Assembly: GCA_009767595.1 (NCBI GenBank)
Contig: VSDK01010196.1
Coordinates: forward strand, 217,099-281,098
Source: Symbiodinium kawagutii
Lineage: Eukaryota > Sar > Dinophyceae > Suessiales > Symbiodiniaceae
Direction of reading: 5' to 3'
DNA length: 64,000 nucleotides
Made by a program: the position numbers and the translations under genes. The notes under the pieces are model-generated. The model did not search any database. It saw only the letters and a list, made by a program, of their open reading frames with translations, and had not been told where the DNA came from. Of this stretch, positions 1 through 10,804 are shown in pieces (the stretch's first letter is position 1; every line of letters begins with the position of its first letter).

Positions 1-312
1 ATCTAATCTATCTAATCTATCTAATCTATCTAATCTATCTAATCTATCTAATCTATCTAATCTATCTAATCTATCTAATCTATCTAATCTATCTAATCTA
101 TCTAATCTATCTAATCTATCTAATCTATCTAATCTATCTAATCTATCTAATCTATCTAATCTATCTAATCTATCTAATCTATCTAATCTATCTAATCTAT
201 CTAATCTATCTAATCTATCTAATCTATCTAATCTATCAAATCTATCAAATCTATCTAATCTATCAAATCTATCTAATCTATCAAATCTATCTATCTATCT
301 ATCTATCTATCA

Positions 313-345
<33 letters not shown>

Positions 346-373
346 CATATATATATATATATATATTTATATA
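1..373. repeat. 9-bp satellite grading into ATCT and AT microsatellites
   Basis: About 26 near-perfect copies of the 9-bp unit TAATCTATC run to about base 236. They then decay through TCAAA variants into (ATCT)n and finally (AT)n at 346-373. No coding content. Confidence 0.97.
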
Positions 374-859
374 ACCCCAGCAAACACCAACCCTTCCCAT
401 GGCTGAACACCACAGGCTCGAGGCCTACAGATGCGTATGAGCAACCGGCAATGTTTCCAATGTTTGGCTAAAGATCAGTGGGATTTAATGTGGGAGTGTG
501 CTAAAGATCAGTGGGATTTGGTGAGTGTAAAATCGTTTTTTCAGGTCTGATACATTATCGCTATTCATGTGCCTATTGTCGTTTTTCGGGTTTTAATCAA
601 TTTCCAAATCCTTCGTACGACACGACCCTCCGAATAAGACCCATGGACAACTAACTTACAGAATGATTGTCATGTAAATATATGACTATATTCCTGTCAT
701 GATTGTGATTGTCCATTCATGTATCTCTATCTATTTTTCTGCACGTAGAGACATATGACATTATTTTGGCACAAATACAAACAACTACATCTGGGAGCTT
801 TCAATAGATTTTGATAGATTTTGCACATCCAAAACTTTTGCTTGTCCTCCTAGAAACAC
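374..859. other. Unassigned AT-rich stretch
   Basis: No credible gene seen. It contains a 20-bp direct repeat (GCTAAAGATCAGTGGGATTT) at 467-486 and 500-519, period 33 bp. Confidence 0.6.
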
Positions 860-1395
860 AGAGTGATGAATTGGGCTGCCCCATGTCATACTAACAGTCA
901 TCAGGTAGATTCTTGGGTTCTATCGATGTTACCGCCACAAAGAAACAATCACGTGATTCAATTCCTAGACTCTACCACAGTTCTTGCCATTAGGGGCATT
1001 GATTTACCATGTGAAAGGGGGTGGGGGGCGACCAAACTTGGTGCCAGAACATATGTTGTACTGCCAAGTAGCTGGAGGTGCGTTTTGGAGAAAACGCATG
1101 GATGCTTTGATGGAATCACCCTGCAGTATTGAAAGAACCATTAAGCGACCACCCCGAGCAAATAACAGTTGATACACCTGCAAACATTACAGTAACAGTC
1201 CTTACCATCATCAACCACTTGCATCAACACCTGCCGCGGCAGCTGAATCATAGGCAAACAGATGTGCAGTCTCGCATTACGCGTTTCGAACCGCGACAAG
1301 CCCGGGCAGCCATGGGCAACCAACCAGTTGATTCTGGGGAATTTCGGAGAAGAATGCCCAATTCCCGGTAGCGACGGTTTCACAACTTTAACCAA
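860..1395. other. Open island, possible exons, strand unresolved
   Basis: Several frames stay open here on both strands. The plus frame 863-1132 (89 codons) and minus frame 1141-1395 both read as protein-like, but three minus frames are open for about 35 codons around 1260-1380, so neither strand nor frame can be chosen by eye. Not recognised. Confidence 0.25.
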
Positions 1396-1622
1396 CTATG
1401 AACCAACTATGAACCAACTATGAACCAAATACACGCCAATTTCGAACCAACAAGAATGAACCAAGTATGAACCAACTATGAATCAAATACGAACCAATTA
1501 TGAACCAACAAGAGTGAACCGAAACCGACTATGAACCAACTATGAACCAAATACAAACCAATTATGAACCAACAAGAGTGAACCAACTATGAACCAACTA
1601 TGAATCAACAAGAGTGAACACA
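1390..1622. repeat. AACCAACTATG-type tandem repeat
   Basis: Degenerate tandem copies of AACCAACTATGAACC with AACAAGAGTGAACC variants. Confidence 0.85.
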
Positions 1623-1660
1623 CTATTCAACCACCGCTCAACCACCGTTGTTTTCCTTCC

Positions 1661-1747
1661 CCTTGCGAGATGTGCTCCTCCCAAAAAACCTGCCTTTTGC
1701 TCCGGTTCATTCTCCAGGGCCGCTATGGTCACCTGCAGTTCGGAAGC
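1661..1747 (-). CDS. Exon-like island, coiled-coil peptide
   Basis: Reading on the minus strand after a TAG acceptor (1750-1748), the frame gives ASELQVTIAALENEPEQ and continues to about 1661. The composition is coiled-coil-like. The other two minus frames stop early. The downstream donor is not clear (GCAAG then GGGAAGG). Function unknown. Confidence 0.4.
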
Positions 1748-1795
1748 CTAGTGGTTAATGACAATTCATGATTTTAGTTTTTACTTATGGTTACC

Positions 1796-1875
1796 TGTTT
1801 GGTGGTTTCAACCCCTATGAAAAATATGCTTGTTGAGACTAGGGAAAGTAAAGAATGATTGAAACCACCAAACAG
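1796..1875. mobile_element. Family B inverted-repeat element
   Basis: Ends TGTTTGGTGGTTTCAACCCC and TTGAAACCACCAAACA form the terminal inverted repeat; about 80 bp. Confidence 0.8.
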
Positions 1876-1934
1876 TTACTAGTGGTCGGAATGTGATTAA
1901 AGCTTGTAATGCTTAATATCGATAAATAACGAGA

Positions 1935-2290
1935 AACTTGTGGTTACTAGTGATGGTTACTAACGATGGTTACTGATAAGGGTTACTAGTGGTTGATCGA
2001 TGGTCAATAATGATGATTACTATTTGGTAACAAATGATGGTCGTATGATGGTTACTTAAGATGGTTGCGAGTGGGGTTGATACATGGTCAACAAGGGGTG
2101 ATAACGATGAAAGCGATGGCTACTAATGATGGTTGCTCATGATGGTTACTCATGATGGTTACTAATGATGATTACTAATGATGGTTACTAATGATGGTTA
2201 CTCAGGATGGTTAGTGACTATGGTTACTAATGACTGTTACTGATGATGGTTGCTAATGGTTGGTACGTGGTTGATACATGGTTAGTAAAG
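1935..2290. repeat. GATGGTTACTAAT-type degenerate tandem repeat
   Basis: Repeated GGTTACTAATGAT units with point variants. No gene seen. Confidence 0.8.
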
Positions 2291-2801
2291 GTTAGTGATG
2301 TTTATAGTTGAGGCAACGCGAGTTGTGAATCTCTCCCTTAATAGCTCATTTCTGTCAGTATTCACGTGAGCAATTCTTTATAGCATATTGCTGCTTCAGT
2401 CATCCCTAACGGAAAATCTACAAACGGAAATCCTCGATAATGGGAATGGATTTTGCGGGAAAATGTACTGTACAAACAGAAATCCTTTATAATTGGTGCT
2501 TACAGCCATATTTTGAATGAACAAACAATACAACATGATAACATGGGTGCCCTGACCCATGCCAAGTTGCTCGATCCCCATCATCAAAAGGAGTATAGTA
2601 GGGCAGGTTCCATGATGTTACATGATTACAATAAATGTTTTAACAAGAGACAATGAATTATGCAACTTGCCATGGCTATAGTAAATATTGATGGTTTCTC
2701 AAAATGGAGGTTCCCATCTCAAAATGCATAATGTACCTAGTGTTCATAGTACATCACAGTACATCATACCATGTTGCAACCCTAGGCCTCAGGTCTTTCA
2801 C

Positions 2802-2867
2802 CCTGCCTGCGGTTCCGGTTCCTCGATGAAGTTCGGAAGATCCTGGGGCAGTGAGAGCCGTCAGGGA
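2802..2867 (-). CDS. Short exon-like island
   Basis: An AG acceptor at 2869-2868 and a GTGAAAG donor starting at 2801 bound 22 codons (SLTALTAPGSSELHRGTG...). A second frame is also open, so the frame is uncertain. Confidence 0.3.
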
Positions 2868-2876
2868 CTCGGATGA

Positions 2877-3148
2877 TGATGGTTTTTCAATTGTTTTATG
2901 AGGGATTATACAATTCTATATGGTTTTTATCTGGATTTACATTGTTTTCTATGGTTTTTATATTGTTTTTTACATGGTTGTATATGGTTGTTTAATGATT
3001 TTATAAGGGAGTATACTGGTTCATAGTAGGGGATACTATAGAATAATAGGGGATAATAATGGTCAGTAAAAGGGAATCCCATTGGGTATATGGTTTTATA
3101 GGGGATTATAGCGCTTCATATTAGGGGATGATAACCAACAATAAGACT
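2877..3148. other. AT-rich repeat tract
   Basis: TATGGTTTTTAT-type and GGGATTATA-type degenerate repeats. No gene seen. Confidence 0.6.
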
Positions 3149-3249
3149 AAGATGGTGGATGATACCCAATAAACGGTTGGTTGATTACTATAATAATGGT
3201 TTCTATAAAGGATGATAACTTGGGGTCCCCTATTTTGTGAAACACCCAT
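3149..3249. mobile_element. Family A element, degenerate left end
   Basis: The right half GGGGTCCCCTATTTTGTGAA is well kept; the left terminal repeat is eroded. Confidence 0.6.
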
Positions 3250-3485
3250 ATGCAAAACACCAGAACTCAGCGCATGCTACTGTGCGTACTGCCATTTGTC
3301 GATACTAGGCTTCATAAGCATCCTGGAAAAGGGGTAACTAGACTAGATGTAATCTGATGCATGGCTTGTATGTGTCAGAATTCTGATTTTTTCCGATCGA
3401 TAAAGAAGGGAAACGAGCGATAGAATCATATTAGTTAATGTTGCTTCTCCTCCCAAAGAAGCAGCACCTCTTGCAAACCATTTAG

Positions 3486-3585
3486 GTGTTTCTCAAAACA
3501 TGGGACCCGCAAAGTGGTGGGTTTCATACTGTAACTGGGTAATAAACTGGATGATTTGGGGGTACCCCTATTTTGAAAAACCACC
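3486..3585. mobile_element. Family A element
   Basis: GGTGTTTCTCAAAACATGGG left end; GGTACCCCTATTTTGAAAAA plus CCACC right end. The internal GGGTTTCATACTG and AAACTGGATGATTTGGGG match the family core. Confidence 0.85.
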
Positions 3586-3727
3586 ATTTTTCAAATCTCA
3601 AATTTGCTCACTGTAATTGTAATCCATGTGCAATCATTGATTGATGGGTATTTCGCTGGTGGCTTAGACGCTATAGGTGCAAGCCTCGTAGCAATCAACT
3701 ATCATCAACCAGGTATTCTTTTTGGGG

Positions 3728-3847
3728 TACCCTCTGGTAAACTAATATGATATAGCAATGGAAATTCCACCGTTTTGCTGGGGAAATCCTGGGAAACCAT
3801 CCATTGATGGTGGATTTTCCATTGCCATGTTAGTTTACCAGAGGGTA
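3728..3847. mobile_element. Family E element
   Basis: Long terminal inverted repeat: TACCCTCTGGTAAACTAATA at the left and TGTTAGTTTACCAGAGGGTA at the right. A second inner pair surrounds TGGAAATTCCACC. Confidence 0.9.
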
Positions 3848-3859
3848 TCCCAATTCTTG

Positions 3860-4840
3860 TCTGTAAACTCTCTGCCAATGCTCCACAATTCGGGCTGCAC
3901 TGTTGCAGACATTGAGATTGAAGTCTTCCAACCAGTACAGTATCAAATGGCAAACGGATGTGGCCAATCTATTTACAAATCTATTTGTCGCATGCATTTG
4001 TGCCATTATGAATCTTTTGATGGTACAAAAAAACATCTTGGTGACAAACAAGCGAACCAAAAGAAACATACCTTGCTACCTTCGTACGTTCACTGACCGT
4101 AGCTTGGTGTGTTGGTGGCAATCATGCATGACGCAACGTCACACTCCAAGTAGTCACCAGGGAGATATGAGGATTTGGAGGTACCATATGATGAGTCATC
4201 AAACCGCCATGAGTCAACAGTAGATCCATATCTCAAGGTGAATAGACTACCCCTCCCATGAAATATCATCATTGACCATGATACTGCCTGGTGTTGTTGA
4301 TTATTCCCGTACTCCAGGAATTACCAAGGTATAAATCTCATGTGGATCTACCATCAGCACTGTTCAACAAGCATTTCTTTATGGCTGGTAGATCCACAGT
4401 TTTTAGTGGATATAATAGATAATATGGTAGATCTTTTCCCAAAAGCACCAATCTGTGAACAAAATCAGACACTGTGGATAGCTGTTGCCCACATTTATCA
4501 AGTATACCTATTTACTTCGTTTCATGGCCAACATCGGTTTCAGCGAAGTGCGCCAAGCGTGCGCCAAGCGTCCATATTGGCATAATCCACCAAGCCTTGG
4601 TACGCGCAAGCGCTGAATGCGGTCGGCTTGTGATTCGCTGGGTCGACAGTGTTGTTGGTCCTGTGATGATATAGGTTAAGGATCAAAACACTTGGGAGTG
4701 ACTAATCAATGACATCTTGTAATGGTCCATAAGTGAATATAAGTGAGCAAATAATGACACTAGTCACTAGAAATGAGAACATATCTAATCCTTGACATCT
4801 AGTCACTTTAAACTCAATGACATCTTGTAATGGTCAATTG
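3860..4840. other. Mixed repeat and unassigned DNA
   Basis: GC-richer patches at about 4540-4680 have short open frames on both strands. A GTACC donor could end a minus exon ending SQADRIQRLR, but no frame is clearly better. A repeated TGACATCTTGTAATGGTC lies at 4709 and 4818. Confidence 0.35.
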
Positions 4841-4854
4841 AGTATCAGAAGTGA

Positions 4855-5130
4855 CTAAAGGTGCACAGTTCTACTAGTGCTATCCCTGGTCCAAGTTGCT
4901 GCGACTGTTGTTACCATAGGCCTGGCTTCACCACCACCCCTGGTACCAACCATCACTGCTCGCAAATGCTGAGAGGTAGCCGACTCAACAAGGATCAACC
5001 TCTCAGCAACCATCCCAGCACTTGGGATGAATTCTTCAACACAAGCTGGAAAATTGATCCGATGCCATGCAACAGCCATGGTGGATTTTCGAGTCCAGCT
5101 ATGCATGGTGGTTTCTAAGCGACCCAACAA
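4855..5130 (-). CDS. Exon-like island next to a family A element
   Basis: A minus-strand frame of about 90 codons includes VAWHRINFPACVEEFIPSAG and AERLILVESATSQHLRAVMV. Purine-first codons are common (about 63 percent by hand count), which favours this strand over the open plus frame. A family A element lies immediately upstream on the minus strand (5107-5203), so the exon proper probably starts near 5106. Function not recognised. Confidence 0.45.
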   Translation of the reverse strand: MLGRLETTMHSWTRKSTMAVAWHRINFPACVEEFIPSAGMVAERLILVESATSQHLRAVMVGTRGGGEARPMVTTVAATWTRDSTSRTVHL

Positions 5131-5203
5131 ATGCTTGGTTTATTGCTAAGAACTGCTCAATAATCGGATGATTTGGGGTACCTCTTTTTGAGAAAGCATC
5201 ATC
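5107..5203. mobile_element. Family A element at an exon edge
   Basis: TGGTGGTTTCTAAGCGACCC left end and GGGTACCTCTTTTTGAGAAA right end. It borders the minus-strand island at 4855-5106. Confidence 0.75.
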
Positions 5204-6172
5204 CCATTTCTTCTCAACTGGCCATGCTCGGTTCAAACATCCGTAGTTATCTTCCTCAAGGACTCCTTAGATCCCTTGTGGCTATATTCCCAGGAAGATA
5301 ACCAATCCCAACAAGAATGCTAAGATCCCATTTTTGTTGGAATTGGTTGTGGATATATTCCTCAAGGCTATGTGTCCCCAGCTCTTGGATGGCTTGCCAA
5401 GGCAGCCAGGTCAATTTAGCGGATGTATCATCCCATGATATGACATGAGCAATTCTTATTGGTTGCGATAGCCTATTCAACATGAACTGTCATTGCTAAA
5501 CATCAATCACCTTTGCTACTTTGAACCACCATCCACCACCACTATTCACATCATTTCGGTTCATGATGAATTGATTAAATTTACCACTCTTAATCTATCT
5601 AATTACTGGCTGCTGAGCAAGGTTAGCCATTGTTAGTGCTGCCGTGATTGCTGGTCGTTTTTTTTTTCATGAGTTTCTGACAGCGGTGCTGCACCACCAC
5701 CAACGACTAACGCTAGCCGAATCCTAGCCCACCGATTATTGGTGATTCTGTTCGTGCGTCGAAGGCATCTGATCACCCAATTCGCAACCTTAGCATCAAT
5801 GCTAAACAGTAGCTCATCAAAAAAACAGGTGACTCACCACCAACAGTGAACAAACATGAAACCACCACCCATATTAATGCTGGATTCAGATTAAGAATCC
5901 ATACAAAAGTCATACCAATATTAATGATTCAACCAATGGTTGGTATTCAGAGTAAATGAATATATCAATGATTCTACCAACTAGAAGATATCATTCAAGT
6001 ATTGTTCCAATTAACATAGTAGATATATCAAAGGCTGCTAATATCTAAATCCGTACTATCTACAGTTGTTGAATATCACAACTAATGTATTGAACCAGTT
6101 GTTGATTGTGGCATCTACAATCAATGGTTACATCAAATGGTCAATGTCTACCAGTTGTTGATTCTACCATCT
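5204..6172. other. No gene recognised
   Basis: AT-rich with CAACTATTAT-like and ACCAGTTGTTGATT repeats. A minus open frame of 75 codons at 5256-5483 lacks convincing protein character or splice signals. Confidence 0.5.
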
Positions 6173-6250
6173 AGGTGCTTCTCAAAATGGGGGTATCCCC
6201 AAATCATCCAAAATCAACGAATATGTGGGGTTCCATATTTTGAGAACCCC
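6173..6250. mobile_element. Family A element, shortened
   Basis: GGTGCTTCTCAAAATGGGGG left end, CATATTTTGAGAACCCC right end; the core is about 25 bp shorter than usual. Confidence 0.75.
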
Positions 6251-6414
6251 ATCCACAACTATTATCAACTACCATTTGGGCAACGCAGGTTCAAATCATT
6301 CAACTACTATTCAACTATTACAACTATCAAAGGCTATTATTCAACTATTCTGGGGATCTACAACTATTATTCAACTATTACAACTCCTGGTGGTTCCAAA
6401 TCCTTCAGAGAGCC

Positions 6415-6520
6415 CTGGGCAAATGCTTTTTTCACGGCGGCCGAAAGCTCCCTCCCACCATCGCCCAGCGGCCAGCAAGGACCTGCGCTGCCAGTGTTGG
6501 CCAATGGGGACGCGTCAGTC
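6415..6520. CDS. Exon-like island, strand unresolved
   Basis: GC-rich. Minus frame: GDGGRELSAAVKKAFAQ with third-position GC about 63 percent and purine-first codons about 63 percent. Plus frame: EPWANAFFTAAESSLPPSPS with third-position GC about 67 percent. Each is plausible as an amphipathic or low-complexity exon. Confidence 0.35.
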
Positions 6521-6590
6521 GCCATGGTTAATGGATATAGGTCAAGCAGTTAACCAACCAACTAACAATCATAGGGGATATACCAGCTAT

Positions 6591-6713
6591 ATATGGTTGT
6601 GGGTCAAGCACTTAACCAACCAACTAATCGGGGATAATAATCAACAAAACCATAGGGAAAACAAAGGTGAATGATAGGGGAAGCAGGGGTACAGGGTGAA
6701 CTGACCCACTGCC
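6591..6713. mobile_element. Family D element
   Basis: ATGGTTGTGGGTCA left end, TGACCCACTGCCA right end, internal GGGTACAGGGTGAACTGACC. A partial second copy precedes it at 6530-6590. Confidence 0.75.
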
Positions 6714-7046
6714 AGTTCATGGCTAAGCAATAGTGATTGACTATTGACCATTTGATGTAACCGCTAGCAATAGTTCATGGCTAAGCTAGTAATAGTGGAT
6801 TGCTGTTAACAATGGTCAGTCGTTGGCTAATCATCATATTGCTCATGATTGATAGTAGTCAGGCATGGATGGTTGATGCTGGCTCATAAATACGGAATGA
6901 TGGTCAATGCATGGTTGCATGAAGGGTATTCATGGCCGGGTATCAATGGCAATACAGAAATCATGGAAACAATGATGATCAGCCATGATAGTGCACCTGT
7001 GGTTCAATGATGGTGACGATAACTGATGATGGTTAATGGTTGGTGG

Positions 7047-7092
<46 letters not shown>

Positions 7093-7643
7093 CAAGTATT
7101 ACAAGCTATTACAAGGGAATAAGGGTAGTTCAGAGTGACAGTAGTGGTTGTCCATTAGGTTAGTGAAAAGAAGGAGTATAGATGGTAAAATCAATTCTTA
7201 CCAATGATGCTTCGTTTCACTCACCCATGGCTTATACCAACTAGCAAATGGCTTTCTCCACGATTAGTTGGACTTCATAGTTATATTAAAATGATGCTTG
7301 ATAAATTGGCTCATCCAGCAAGCTGGTGGTCAATGATCCTGAAAAGGGTGCGAGTGAGAATCAGCTTTGATTTGTAGGGATTCGTTAACTCAATACGAGC
7401 GATATTGATGATGTTTATGTTAATTAACACTATGTAAAGAGCTGATTGCTTGATAATATTGCTTGATACGCCGATTCATGATGGCTTAAACATCTTCAGT
7501 CAATAAGATGGCTCAAACTTGTGGACGAACAGCTTGCAGGTACCGCTGGTTGGTGATCAGGTTTCAGCTTATTGACAAGATGGTTACTAACGATTTCTAA
7601 CGGATACTGTACCAGTCTGCTGGGGAAAAACTGTCAGTGTATG
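6714..7643. other. Repeat-rich stretch without a recognised gene
   Basis: GATGGTTAATGG-type dispersed repeats, plus the perfect GAT/TGA trinucleotide run at 7043-7092. Confidence 0.55.
7043..7092. repeat. (GAT)n microsatellite
   Basis: About 16 uninterrupted GAT/TGA triplets. Confidence 0.98.
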
Positions 7644-7742
7644 AGTGTTTCTTAAAATGGGGGACCCCAAATCATCATCTAAAATATCAACCATCTAGTA
7701 ATAAACTAACCATTATTAGGGTCCCTTATTTTGAGAAGTCAG
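7644..7742. mobile_element. Family A element
   Basis: GTGTTTCTTAAAATGGGGGA left end; GGGTCCCTTATTTTGAGAAG right end. Confidence 0.85.
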
Positions 7743-7775
7743 CATGAACCAGTGAAGTACTGGACATTAGTATCT

Positions 7776-7877
7776 AGGCGGTTCTCAAAATCAGGGTACC
7801 CCCAAATCCTCTTGAATTAACCATTTCCAGCAAGAAGCCAACCATTTTTGGGGGGTCCCCTATTTTGAGACACACCC
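7776..7877. mobile_element. Family A element
   Basis: GGCGGTTCTCAAAATCAGGG left; GGGTCCCCTATTTTGAGACA right. It lies 33 bp from the previous copy. Confidence 0.85.
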
Positions 7878-8043
7878 AATTAGCAACAATGACTGCTAGT
7901 GTATACCGCAACACTTCGACCAAAGAATAGCTATCAATCAACCACTGTAATAACCAACAAGTAGCCTTCTGTTATGATGATTAGTGGTGATTATCTCCTA
8001 TTCTTCACCCTCGTTAATGGTCAAAACCCCGATAGAAATCCCT

Positions 8044-8155
8044 CCTTGGATGTGCACCCCCACTTAGTAAATGGTCACTAGCCATTGTTTCATTCTGGGG
8101 GTTGTAAGCCACAGCCCTTATCACCATGGTTATAACCTGAGCTGCACATCCAAGT
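8044..8155. mobile_element. Family C element
   Basis: CTTGGATGTGCACCCCCACT left end and GAGCTGCACATCCAAG right end. Confidence 0.85.
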
Positions 8156-8170
8156 GTAAAACCACCAACC

Positions 8171-8302
8171 ACTGAGGTCCTGCTTCCCCTCGTTCACTCC
8201 TTCCCCTCGCCAAGGCGCGGGGTCCGGCTTGGGATGGTGCGAATTGGCCCATGCTTCCAACTTACTCTGTGCACGTTCCAGGCCTCGGAGCGGCGCCCCG
8301 GA
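8171..8302 (-). CDS. Exon-like island
   Basis: Minus frame LERAQSKLEAWANSHHPKPD continues through PAPWRGEG. Third-position GC is about 69 percent and purine-first codons about 57 percent by hand count. The Arg/Glu-rich start suggests a coiled coil. Splice borders are unclear: GAG, GGG and CAG options lie close together. A family C element abuts its downstream end. Confidence 0.5.
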
Positions 8303-8319
8303 GATTCATGAGGGAATTC

Positions 8320-9070
8320 GTAGGTAATTCGTAGGTCTCCGGTGAATTAGTAGGTGAATTCGTAGGTAATTAGTAGCTATCATCTGATGATAGCTACTAA
8401 CTACCTACTAGTTCACCTACTCAGAATATCAGTGAAGTAATTAGTAGGTGATTGGGAATTAGTGGGTATTTAGAGAGGAAATAGTAGATAATTTGAAGAT
8501 AATTAGAAGAAAATTAGTAGTTCATTTGAATATTCAGCATGAATATTACTGTAATTAGTGGACCATTTTCAATAATTCATGATGGGCTCAATCTACCAGA
8601 GGGCATCTACCAAAGGAGTTTATGTAGGTAGACAACACGGTCGTTAGTAAGCCATGATATTATTTTTGGGAAAACTATTGATACTGAATAATTGATGTCG
8701 ATATGCGTCGTTATACTGTTTGTGTTGATAAGTAATGAATACTTGATAGGTCGCATTTTTTTTTGAAACTAATGGTGATTTTATCATGAATGACTCAGTG
8801 ATCATGGCAATGATGAGTAACTCCTGCTATATAATGTTGTTCGTTATTGTTTGTGACCAGGGTAATCGCGGGTAGTTTGATTTGATATGTTCTGCTGCTT
8901 ATATTCCGGGGAGATGACATGAGAATGGCAAGAGCCAACAGTTAAAAGAAAAAAGCAAATGACCATGATACACACAATGACCATAGATGGAATGTAATTA
9001 ACAACAATACCTACTGTTGTCATGCTTGATTGCACCTTGTAATATGTTTTGCTGACTAAACAAAAACAAT
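8320..9070. other. Unassigned AT-rich stretch
   Basis: GTAGGTGAATTCGTAGGTAAT-like repeats at 8325-8480 include an inverted pair around TAGCTATCATCTGATGATAG. No gene seen. Confidence 0.5.
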
Positions 9071-9076
9071 CAAAAG

Positions 9077-9193
9077 TATGGCCATGGGTCAGTTCACCCT
9101 GCACCCCTGGTATGCCATCATTGGGCTTCTGACTATTATTGTTGGATATTATGCCCCAGTATTGATGTTCCCTGCTTGACCCAGCTCACCAGT
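9077..9193. mobile_element. Family D element
   Basis: TATGGCCATGGGTCAGTTCA left end; GCTTGACCCAGCTCACCA right end. Confidence 0.7.
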
Positions 9194-9329
9194 TTGATCA
9201 ATCAACCATGGCAGAATCGCAATCCAGGTCACTTAATCAGCAAGAAAACATGGTGATAAATGGCTATTCTCCTTGTCATACCAATGTCGATTACGCATCA
9301 CTCGTCGATTACGCATCACTTCACCATTA

Positions 9330-9838
9330 CCAAGAATGATGTAACCATCATCTAACCATCATTGAACCATCATTTAACCATCATTTAGCCATCATTGAAC
9401 CATCTTTTAACCATTACTCAACCATCACCTGACCATCACCTGACCATCACCTAACCATCATTTAACCGTCATCTAACCATCATTGAACCATCATCTAACC
9501 ATCGTTTAGCCATCATTGAACCATCTTTTAACCATTGCTCAACCATCACCTGACCATCACCTCACCATCACTTAACCATCATTGAACCATCATCTAACCA
9601 TCATTTAGCCATCATTGAACCATCTTTTAACCATTGCTCAACCATCACCTGACCATCACCTGACCATCACTTAATCATCATTTAACCGTCATTGAACCAT
9701 CGTTGAACCATCATCTAACCATCATTTAGCCATCATTGAACCATCTTTTAACCATTGCTCAACCATCACCTGACCATCACCTCACCATCACTTAACCATC
9801 ATTTAACCGTCATTGAACCATCGTTGAACCATCACTTC
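9330..9838. repeat. ACCATCATT(T/G)A degenerate satellite
   Basis: About 45 copies of an 11-12 bp unit (AACCATCATTGA and variants). Higher-order blocks of about 120 bp start with GAACCATCTTTTAACC. Confidence 0.95.
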
Positions 9839-9889
9839 ACCGTGATTCCCCCGCGAACTCACCTCGAATGGACCCTCATTCACCATCAC

Positions 9890-9961
9890 CTCCGGCCCAG
9901 CCACGATCCAAGGGGTTCGAGGCAGTGGTGCCCAACCTCACCGAAGCTGCGCCGAAGCAGT
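9890..9961 (-). CDS. Short exon-like island
   Basis: Minus frame CFGAASVRLGTTASNPLDRG runs to a GTGATGG donor at 9889. Third-position GC is about 74 percent. The acceptor is not clear. Not recognised. Confidence 0.4.
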
Positions 9962-9991
9962 GACCAATTGGAGTGATAAAAACAACTGTTG

Positions 9992-10079
9992 TAATGTTGG
10001 TTTCTGGTTAGTATCTACCTGTTGGTTTCATCTATTTTCATTACTTTAGGGGGGTTACACTAATCAGAAACCAACATTA
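9992..10079. mobile_element. Inverted-repeat element with TAATGTTGGTTTCTG ends
   Basis: TAATGTTGGTTTCTGGTTAG at the left is complemented by CTAATCAGAAACCAACATTA at the right. Related in plan to family B but with different termini. Confidence 0.75.
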
Positions 10080-10237
10080 ACTAGTTATTGTTATAACTAA
10101 TAATTGAAGAGTTATAACCCACATAACAGTTTTAACCAATCTAAAAACAACTGTTATAGTTATAGACAGTTGCAGGTAGATTGTTGTGACCAATTGAAAT
10201 ATATTGACAGGTTATAGGTGAATACCATATATAGTGA

Positions 10238-10804
10238 TTAAGAAAGACAACTGTTTTGGTATTTTGTGAATATAGTATCACTATCCAAACCAGCATAGGA
10301 TAAACAAATGATGAGAGCCAATTCACACCGATTTAATGCAAATGAAGCCACCATCATAGCTGTGATGAGTTCCGGTGGAGCCGCTGCAGCCTGCTGTGGA
10401 GGCTGAAGTGAGGCCCATGTTTCAAAGACCTTCCAAGCCACTTTGTAACGACAGCGTGGATTCATTCGACCCAAGGCAGAAAGCACAAAGCCATATTCGG
10501 ATCGTCCATAGCCCTGTTCATAACCATCTATCAACCATTCAGCCAGGAAATAGTCTTGTTCGGATTCGGACAAACCTTCCCAGTTAGTCTTTGTTGACAG
10601 CAGTTCACGATTGAGGAGTAGCAAAGCATTTTGATACTTTGCCTGCGTAGCACTTTTCAAGGCACTCAGCAGAAAACGTTCTACTCGGGGATGGCCATTC
10701 CCAAGCTGTACGCCCATGCATTGTCCAAGGCTCCACACCCAGTGCATCAGTAGCCATCTTCTTAGGAGAAAAAGGCATAACATGACCACGCCCCTGGGCC
10801 CCAC
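10238..10804 (-). CDS. N-terminal part of a putative tyrosine recombinase, truncated
   Basis: The useful part starts near residue 40. It carries RVERFLLSALKSATQAKYQN, then a helical SAM-like region (WEGLSESEQDYFLAEWLIDG, YGRSEYGFVLSALGRMNPRC), and ends near AMMVASFALNRCELALIICL. This layout is that of the core-binding domain ahead of the catalytic domain in tyrosine recombinases of dinoflagellate retroelements. The catalytic Arg-His-Arg-Tyr part is missing: coding similarity ends where the flanking repeat (10289) begins, and the last ~16 residues are flank. It lies in a +1 frame relative to the upstream RT ORF, overlapping it by 200 bp. Confidence 0.55.
   Translation of the reverse strand: MGPRGVVMLCLFLLRRWLLMHWVWSLGQCMGVQLGNGHPRVERFLLSALKSATQAKYQNALLLLNRELLSTKTNWEGLSESEQDYFLAEWLIDGYEQGYGRSEYGFVLSALGRMNPRCRYKVAWKVFETWASLQPPQQAAAAPPELITAMMVASFALNRCELALIICLSYAGLDSDTIFTKYQNSCLS
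10270..10289 (+). repeat. Direct repeat flanking the retroelement, left copy
   Basis: ATATAGTATCACTATCCAAA; matches 15611-15630 at 18 of 20 positions. Confidence 0.8.

Noticed and set aside
9330..9838. Possible CRISPR-like array
   Set aside because: The unit is 11-12 bp, with no distinct spacers; it is a degenerate satellite in a eukaryotic context.
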